Assembly (NCBI GenBank): GCA_965214795.1
Contig: OZ243976.1
Coordinates: forward strand, 2,108,001 to 2,172,000
DNA length: 64,000 bases
Direction: 5' to 3'
Source of the DNA: JAJDXW01 sp965214795
GTDB taxonomy: Bacteria; Pseudomonadota; Gammaproteobacteria; HK1
Numbering within the stretch: the first letter of the stretch is position 1; each line of letters begins with the position of its first letter. Position numbers and translations under genes: made by a program. This document shows, piece after piece, positions 59,215 through 64,000 of the stretch. Below the pieces are notes generated by a model. That model searched no databases and had not been told where the DNA came from. It was given only the letters and a program-made list of their open reading frames with translations.

Positions 59215-59381
59215 GAGAGTGCTCCTTTCTCCGCCGAGCGGGTCGGTTCCAATCGCCCTCGGCTATGGAAGGTTCGGGAGCGTTTTGCCGCGGTGGCGCG
59301 TGTCTTGCGGAGCAGGGAGAAGTTGCGGAGAACCGAGCTCCGTCCTTACCATATTCGATTCTGCGTTGCCCCCTGCACGGC

Positions 59382-59517
59382 CATGGAGAAGTGCATCGTG
59401 GTGAAGAAAAGATGTGCTGCGTCGGCCGTGCCCTTGCCGCTTTTCATCCTGGTGCTCGCCGGCGCCGCGTCCGGCGCTGGTGCGCAGTACGCGAAAGCGG
59501 GGCGCACCGTACGATGA
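59382..59517 (+). CDS. Possible 44-residue secreted peptide or gene remnant
   Basis: MEKCIVVKKRCAASAVPLPL followed by FILVLAGAASGAGAQ is a good signal peptide, but only ~9 residues follow before the stop at 59517 and there is no clear ribosome-binding site. Could be the 5' remnant of a lost secreted-protein gene. Confidence 0.3.
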
Positions 59518-59538
59518 GAGGAACAACGGGAGGTCGCC

Positions 59539-61347
59539 ATGCAGTCGACAACTGATGAGCCTCGTTCGGGTGGTTTTCAACGGACACCATGGCGTCCGGG
59601 ATGCGCCGGCCCGTGGCCGCGCGCCGGTACTGCGGTCCCTGCCATGCTCGCGGCGTGGGCGGTCGGGCTCGGGGCGCCGGCATCCGCGACCGGCGCGGTG
59701 CCTCCGGGGCCGGAGACCGCTCCGGCCTCATCCCCGGCCGCGGCACCCGCATCGGAGGTTGCCGTCCCGCCCGCGATGCGGCTCGCGAAAGAGCTCCTGG
59801 ACACCATTCGCATGGGCGCACGCCTCGCCATCCGCCCCCTCGACCGGCGCGAGACCGGGCTGCCGCAAGAGGAGGGAAGCCGGCTCTACGAGTTGATGCT
59901 GAATGCGGTGCACAACGCCTCCCGGGAGCGGGGGGTCAAGGTGCTCGCGCGCAGACGCCTGGACGTGATCTACCGCATCTTGGAGGAGTTTGACCAGGGC
60001 GACGTCGAGTCCAGGCTCAAGTCCATGCTCAGGAACGCGCAAGCCGACGTCGAGATCATCTGCAAGTCGAGCCCCGCCGCCGACGGGGTGACTCTCTCGT
60101 GCAGCGCCGTCGAGCTTGAGAAGACGGTCATAGTGGCCCACGCGAGGGCTCGCTTCCCGCTCGAACGGGTCGCCTATAAGTACGGGCACGCAGTCGTCCG
60201 AATCGCCCAGCACCTCGTCGAGGGGGCGCCCGCGACGGGTGAGGTGGAGCGGGTGATGCTGATGGACACCTCGCTCGGTGCCCGGGGCGATCTCGGCGTT
60301 TACCTCGGCGAGCGCCTGGAAGGGAATGTTATCCAGGAGATGACGAAGCGGCGGGCACACGAAATGAAAGTGAATAAGGCCAGGGAGGCGATCGGCACGG
60401 AGCCGGTTCCCCGTCCGAAGGAGCGTGTCTATGGACTGGAAGGAAACCTCTGGCACCTTGACGCGGAGCTTTTGCGGTTGGAGGTGCGCCTCCGAGATCG
60501 CGGTCGGAGTCTCGTTGCCGCGGGCGCCAACATCGCGGTCTCCTCCCTTCCGAACGATCTTCCGACCCATTTCGGGTCCGGGAGGGGCGGGGGAGGGGGC
60601 GGCCGGCAGAGGTACGAAGCGGTCGCCGAGGCGGTGGTGTCCGCACGCCTTGACCGCGCGTCCGCCCTTCGCGCCGCCCGCAACCTTGCCCGCGCCCGGG
60701 TCGTCGCCCGGGCCCTGGCTCTGCCGCCCCCAGGCGTAGCTGCGATTACGGGGGAGGCGGACGCCATTGCCACCTTTACGGGATACCTGGATGCGGGCCT
60801 GCCGGTGGACGAGCGCCCCACGGAAGTGCCGCTGGAGGGCGGTGCGGGTGGCGGGGAGCGGGTTGCAGTGCGCCTCACGGCGCGAGTGATGCCGCTCGGC
60901 CGCCTCGTCCGTCCGGCGGTCCGCGCGCGCCTCGAGCACGCGGTATACCCGGCGGAGGAGCCCATGCGGCTCGAGATCCGGAGCGAGGAGAAGGCCCATC
61001 TCGGGGTGTTTGCCTGGGGGGCGGACGATGGGGTGGTGCGGCTATACCCGAGGGAACGAGGCTGGATGGAGATCGGCGCCGGAGAGACCCTCGACCTGCC
61101 GCGGCGCGGCGAACGGCAAATCCTGTCCGCACCGATGCCGGGCAACCACGAGGATCACGAGGCGTTGGTGGTCGTCGCCTCCGCGCGCTCGATGGACTTC
61201 GCCGGCCTCGCTCCCGCGGTGGGTGACTCGCCCTGGGGTACCATTGGCCGCGCGGTAGACGGGTCGGGCTTCCTCACTGCCCTTGCCGGGCAGGACCCGG
61301 CCCGCATGGCGGTCATCTGGTTGCCGTACCAGGTCCACAAGCCCTAG
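59539..61347 (+). CDS. DUF4384-containing exported protein with FlgO/CsgG-like N-terminal domain
   Basis: 602 residues from ATG 59539, GGGAGG 5 bases upstream. A basic N-terminus and a hydrophobic segment (AMLAAWAVGLGAPASATG) indicate export. Residues ~90-200 (LAIRPLDRRETGLPQEEGSR, VKVLARRRLDVIYRILEEFD, ADVEIICKSS) resemble the FlgO/CsgG/LpoB-like fold. A central basic region follows, and the C-terminal ~150 residues carry the DUF4384 pattern FAWGADDGVVRLYPRERGW-MEIGAGETLDLP. DUF4384 is often found with caspase-like or kinase signalling proteins at the envelope. Function unknown; possibly a lipoprotein-like sensor or organising protein. Confidence 0.78.
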   Translation: MQSTTDEPRSGGFQRTPWRPGCAGPWPRAGTAVPAMLAAWAVGLGAPASATGAVPPGPETAPASSPAAAPASEVAVPPAMRLAKELLDTIRMGARLAIRPLDRRETGLPQEEGSRLYELMLNAVHNASRERGVKVLARRRLDVIYRILEEFDQGDVESRLKSMLRNAQADVEIICKSSPAADGVTLSCSAVELEKTVIVAHARARFPLERVAYKYGHAVVRIAQHLVEGAPATGEVERVMLMDTSLGARGDLGVYLGERLEGNVIQEMTKRRAHEMKVNKAREAIGTEPVPRPKERVYGLEGNLWHLDAELLRLEVRLRDRGRSLVAAGANIAVSSLPNDLPTHFGSGRGGGGGGRQRYEAVAEAVVSARLDRASALRAARNLARARVVARALALPPPGVAAITGEADAIATFTGYLDAGLPVDERPTEVPLEGGAGGGERVAVRLTARVMPLGRLVRPAVRARLEHAVYPAEEPMRLEIRSEEKAHLGVFAWGADDGVVRLYPRERGWMEIGAGETLDLPRRGERQILSAPMPGNHEDHEALVVVASARSMDFAGLAPAVGDSPWGTIGRAVDGSGFLTALAGQDPARMAVIWLPYQVHKP

Positions 61348-61715
61348 ACCTGCTCGGCGTGCGCCTGTAGCGTGCCCAGTACCGAATCCTCAAAAAAACC
61401 AAATATAGTTCATATTAAACAACAACTTACGTCAAAATTTTTTCCGGAAGTTCGGGCTAAGGTGGTACCCGACGGGCAGCTTGCTCAGCGCGAAAGGGCG
61501 TCGCGCAGGGGACAGCACGCGCGCACGTACCGGTGGCGCTCGCCCTGAGGTGGTGTGAACCGCGATCATGGCGCTGCGGACTGCCTCCAGAGCCCTTTTC
61601 TCGACACAATCGCCCGATCCCCCTCCCGCTTGGGCCGCACGATGGCACCTCCCACCCTCCGGCAGCCCACTCACGCCCACTTAGCGGGAATTCCTGTTGG
61701 ACAAGGTTGTCCCCC
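61348..61715. other. Intergenic stretch with composition change
   Basis: An AT-rich segment (61385-61445) with an A-run follows the DUF4384 gene; then 250 bp of GC-rich sequence with no credible gene. The composition shift marks the edge of the AT-rich cassette that starts at about 61690. Confidence 0.4.
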
Positions 61716-61744
61716 TTGACAAGCAACGTTAAATTATGTAGTGT
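61699..61744 (+). promoter_or_regulatory. Putative promoter and operator of the AT-rich two-gene cassette
   Basis: GGACAA-GG-TTGTCC inverted repeat at 61699-61712 abuts TTGACA (61716-61721), which is followed after 17 bases by TAGTGT (61739-61744). The start codon is 50 bases on. Confidence 0.45.
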
Positions 61745-61792
61745 CGGCCGGTCAATCCAGCGGCAGACAATTTGAAAGAATGGTGAAGAACG

Positions 61793-62230
61793 ATGTCTCC
61801 AGGAGAAACCATAGTATCCCTTATTTCCTTCCAAGCAGAGCTCTTGTTATCTCTATCTACGGCGATTATTGGAGGATCACTAGTCCTTCTGGTACATATT
61901 CAATTGGGTGAAGCGAAAGATGACGGCTGCAACCAACGACAGCGAATTCGAGTACAACGGAAAGGGCTTCTTCTGGCTGGGGGTATTGCGCACATGATAT
62001 CAATCTCATTGGGGTATCTTTCCATTGGAGCGCTCATCGACAAAACACCTGTTCTGCTTGACGCCTGTTATAACGGAAAGGCATTCTCTGCAACTGAGGT
62101 AGGTGGGTATGGTGTCATTGGCCAACTTAGGGTGGTGATGATTCTTCAATTTCTTTTTTTCCTGACCGGTTTAGTTTTGATCTCACTAAGTTTTTTGAAA
62201 ATTCTTAACCTGACAAGGAGCAAAAAATGA
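61793..62230 (+). CDS. Unknown membrane protein of the AT-rich cassette
   Basis: 145 residues from ATG 61793 (GAAGAA upstream, weak). Three membrane helices: LISFQAELLLSLSTAIIGGS with LVLLVHI; GLLLAGGIAHMISISLGYLS; VVMILQFLFFLTGLVLISLS. Charged loop between helices 1 and 2. No family recognised. Low-GC codon use unlike neighbours. Overlaps the next gene by ATGA. Confidence 0.72.
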   Translation: MSPGETIVSLISFQAELLLSLSTAIIGGSLVLLVHIQLGEAKDDGCNQRQRIRVQRKGLLLAGGIAHMISISLGYLSIGALIDKTPVLLDACYNGKAFSATEVGGYGVIGQLRVVMILQFLFFLTGLVLISLSFLKILNLTRSKK

Positions 62231-62787
62231 CAATCATTCGAAACCTGCTGGGGTGGACTTGGGTAATCGGGGCTACAATGCAACTTGCTCCGACAGGCGC
62301 GCACGCCCAATACTCGTTCGAAGATTACTTTCGAGCCTTTCAAGAAGCTGCGGACATTCGTATTCAACCTGTGCAGCAGCAAAAAATGGTCGAAACCTTT
62401 ACAGAATTTCATCGGTTCAGAATTGTTACCAGTCCTTTCGGATACGAAAATGATGAATGGTTCAATCAGAAGTTTTTGCCGCAGTTTCAAGCATCGGTAC
62501 ATCTGACATGGGAAAACGAACAAAAAATTGACCTACAGCACGAGGTGGTCCAGCAAATGGAAACTGTATATAAAGAAAATCAGGATGCATTTCGCGAACA
62601 TATGCGAATGTGGCGGGAACAGCCAAATTTTCCCAATATTTCGAATCGAGAGTTTCTTGATATTCACGCAACTCTAAACGCAAAGATATTTTACTCGGAC
62701 CCGGATGGCTGGCGAGCGCTTGTAGAGGTAACCGGAATTTTCCCGGCGTGCATGCCAGTTCCCCCCCGGGGTAAGCGTCCAAAATAG
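62227..62787 (+). CDS. Unknown secreted protein of the AT-rich cassette
   Basis: 186 residues from ATG 62227, AAGGAG-like site inside the upstream gene end. Signal peptide 1-28 ending APTGAHA, then a soluble, mostly helical region (SFEDYFRAFQEAADIRIQPV, ENEQKIDLQHEVVQQMETVY, FREHMRMWREQPNFPNISNR). No family recognised. Translational coupling with the membrane protein upstream suggests a two-component envelope system; acquired by transfer judging from composition. Confidence 0.72.
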   Translation: MTIIRNLLGWTWVIGATMQLAPTGAHAQYSFEDYFRAFQEAADIRIQPVQQQKMVETFTEFHRFRIVTSPFGYENDEWFNQKFLPQFQASVHLTWENEQKIDLQHEVVQQMETVYKENQDAFREHMRMWREQPNFPNISNREFLDIHATLNAKIFYSDPDGWRALVEVTGIFPACMPVPPRGKRPK

Positions 62788-62890
62788 GCCGTTGTTCTGA
62801 GCGTGTGGACCGTCTGATTCATTCGCCATTCCCCCCGACACGGAGGCGAGCGGAATCATTAAGCGGTCAAGCGGTACGAGACATCGCGCG

Positions 62891-63070
62891 CGACGCACCG
62901 CCGCGCAGTGGCGAAAGCTGGTCGAGCGGTTCGAGTGCTCGGGTCAGACCCGAGGCGAGTTTTGCGCGGCCCAGGGATTGGCGCTCAGTACGTTCGACGT
63001 GTGGCGGCGCAAGCAGTCCTTGCTACGAGGGGAGCAGCCGGTTCAGGCGATCGCGGCGAAGCACCAGGCG
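62891..63070 (+). pseudogene. IS66-type TnpA-like fragment
   Basis: The frame around 62906 reads AQWRKLVERFECSGQTRGEF, CAAQGLALSTFDVWRRKQ, the usual start of an IS66 accessory TnpA of a different subtype from the other copies here. It is fused to the IS3 fragment at ~63067. Confidence 0.7.
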
Positions 63071-63163
63071 AACTGGATGCGTTTCTATACCCAGGAGCCG
63101 CCCGCACAGCGCCCTGGGTGGGCGTACGCCGAGCGAGGCGTACCGTTGGGATCGTGCGGCGTG
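63067..63163 (+). pseudogene. IS3-family OrfB end, frameshifted copy
   Basis: Matches 40956-41050 (ANWMRFYTQE...) with one inserted base after TACCCAGGAG that shifts the frame. Its downstream tail is repeated as described for 41051-41381. Confidence 0.75.
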
Positions 63164-63534
63164 AAGGCCACCGGTGCGAACGAGGGGCGTTGCGCGGGTG
63201 AGGATCGCGGCGCTGCCCAGGACCCCGGTGATGGGTGAGGGGGGAGCCCTGTGGATTTGTGGACGAGTCCTTCGGACCGGCGCGATCCCTGCGGGCCGTG
63301 GACGAGGCGGTGGGCAACGCGCCCGCGTTGCCCACCGCCTCGTCCACACTCTCGCGTCTCTCGCCCACAAGCTCCACAGGACCAACCACCAGCGGTCCAG
63401 AGAAGGGAAACCAGAGTTTCGACGTACCTCGACGCCGGTCACCGGCAACGGGTACGATCGTCCCGAGGGATCAGAATCACAGACCCGGTACACCTTATTC
63501 CGGCCCTCGGACTGTCCAAACAACCCGGACCACC
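63164..63534. repeat. Second copy of the IS3-remnant tail (uninterrupted target of IS1595)
   Basis: Corresponds to 41051-41381 joined to 42724-42775. At 63493-63500 the IS1595 target ACCTTATT occurs once, proving that the element at 41382 inserted in such a sequence. Confidence 0.8.
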
Positions 63535-63918
63535 TCACACCTCCACCGTGGCGAAGGCCGGCGGTGGCTCGGGCGTGACCGCCGCCGAGGGTGAAATTGA
63601 CGGCACACCAAGCTTGCCCGCGCGGGCCAGACCGCGCCACGACGATAGCTGCCATCGCGATACCCCGTAGCGGCGCGCGACCTCGCCCACGCGATTCCCA
63701 GCCCGGAAGCTCTCGTGCACCACCCGCGCCTTCTCCTCGGCGCTCCAGCGCCGGCGCGACCGCCGCGGCGCAACAACCCCCGAGTGCTCCTCCGCCGACC
63801 GTTCACTACCGGCGGCGAAATCTCGTTCCGTATCCTGCATCGGATGACCCTCCCAGTGAAACGGACATCCAATGACATCTTTCCATCAGTCGGAAGGTGG
63901 GCCACTCGTAGCGCTTAC
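63535..63918 (-). mobile_element. IS66 element, truncated copy 4 (left end and partial tnpA)
   Basis: Inverted relative to the other copies. Left end GTAAGCG...  at 63918 reading leftwards, tnpA from ATG 63840 (MQDTERDFAAGSERSAEEHS) to ATVEV at 63535, where homology ends at the IS3-tail sequence. Confidence 0.88.
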
Positions 63919-64000
63919 GCTTCTGCAACTACGGTTCAGCAAGAAGGCGACGGCACCGGCTCGCGCCGCATCCCGGATTGCTCCGTCATCCCACCCAATC
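63919..64000. repeat. Unidentified repeated element, copy C (cut by window end)
   Basis: 63954-64000 matches the first 47 bases of copies A and B (CACCGGCTCGCGCCGCATCC...). The preceding 35 bases match only copy A's flank, supporting the idea that copies A and C are ends of the same element type. Confidence 0.7.

Noticed and set aside
59265..59555. 96-codon plus-strand frame before the DUF4384 gene
   Set aside because: Overlaps the next gene's ribosome-binding site, Cys/Arg-rich shadow composition, no signal.
61432..61834. Minus-strand frames in the gap before the AT-rich cassette
   Set aside because: Cross the composition boundary and the putative promoter; no family resemblance strong enough to call a gene.

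Overview
The window comes from a GC-rich bacterial chromosome, most likely a proteobacterium. That is inferred from high-GC codon use, purine-rich Shine-Dalgarno sites, frequent GTG starts, a Dpp/Opp-type ABC operon and FitAB-type toxin-antitoxin modules; no rRNA, tRNA or marker gene is present to place it further. Several short AT-richer islands (43.6-44.5 kb, 61.7-62.8 kb, 40.3-40.5 kb) look foreign.

1-20.2 kb is an ordinary catabolic and transport region. It holds a class II aldolase (cut by the window edge), a NadD-like nucleotidyltransferase, both subunits of an ATP-dependent hydantoinase/oxoprolinase (HyuB, HyuA), a Uma2-type nuclease, an acyl-CoA ligase, an MFS transporter, a DUF1989 protein, a FitAB toxin-antitoxin pair, a glutaredoxin-DinB fusion, an N-carbamoylsarcosine-amidase-like hydrolase and a five-gene dipeptide-type ABC transporter with overlapping genes. 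Hydantoinase, N-carbamoyl amidase and ABC importer together suggest uptake and breakdown of hydantoin- or creatinine-derived compounds. The glutaredoxin-DinB gene has an in-frame TGA exactly where the first cysteine of its CxxC motif belongs, so it is a candidate selenoprotein (or a one-base nonsense mutant).

20.5-23.5 kb and 46-53.4 kb carry an array of secreted caspase-like proteins whose C-terminal formylglycine-enzyme/C-lectin-fold domains end in hypervariable tails with the substitution pattern of diversity-generating retroelement (DGR) targets. Each tail is followed by a conserved hairpin; two are followed by a (truncated) Avd-like gene, and FitAB modules are interleaved. The inferred ancestral unit is caspase-FGE, avd, fitA, fitB; one unit is 4305 bp long. 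The third target lost its caspase domain, the fourth is a pseudogene. No reverse transcriptase or template repeat is in the window, so diversification would have to be supplied in trans or be extinct.

23.5-46 kb is a mobile-element graveyard inserted inside one of those units: dismembered copies of a four-gene IS with an ExeA-like ATPase, two IS66 elements with exact 8-bp target duplications, two large-serine-recombinase elements (one inside IS66, one broken by IS21), a complete IS1595-type element, IS3 and IS630 remnants, a 261-bp MITE and a truncated phage-type integrase.

53.7-64 kb holds a three-gene operon of unknown function (one member with a degenerate Lon-protease-like domain and a transmembrane segment), a lytic transglycosylase, a DUF4384 protein, an AT-rich two-gene cassette for a membrane and a secreted protein, and further IS remnants up to the window edge.
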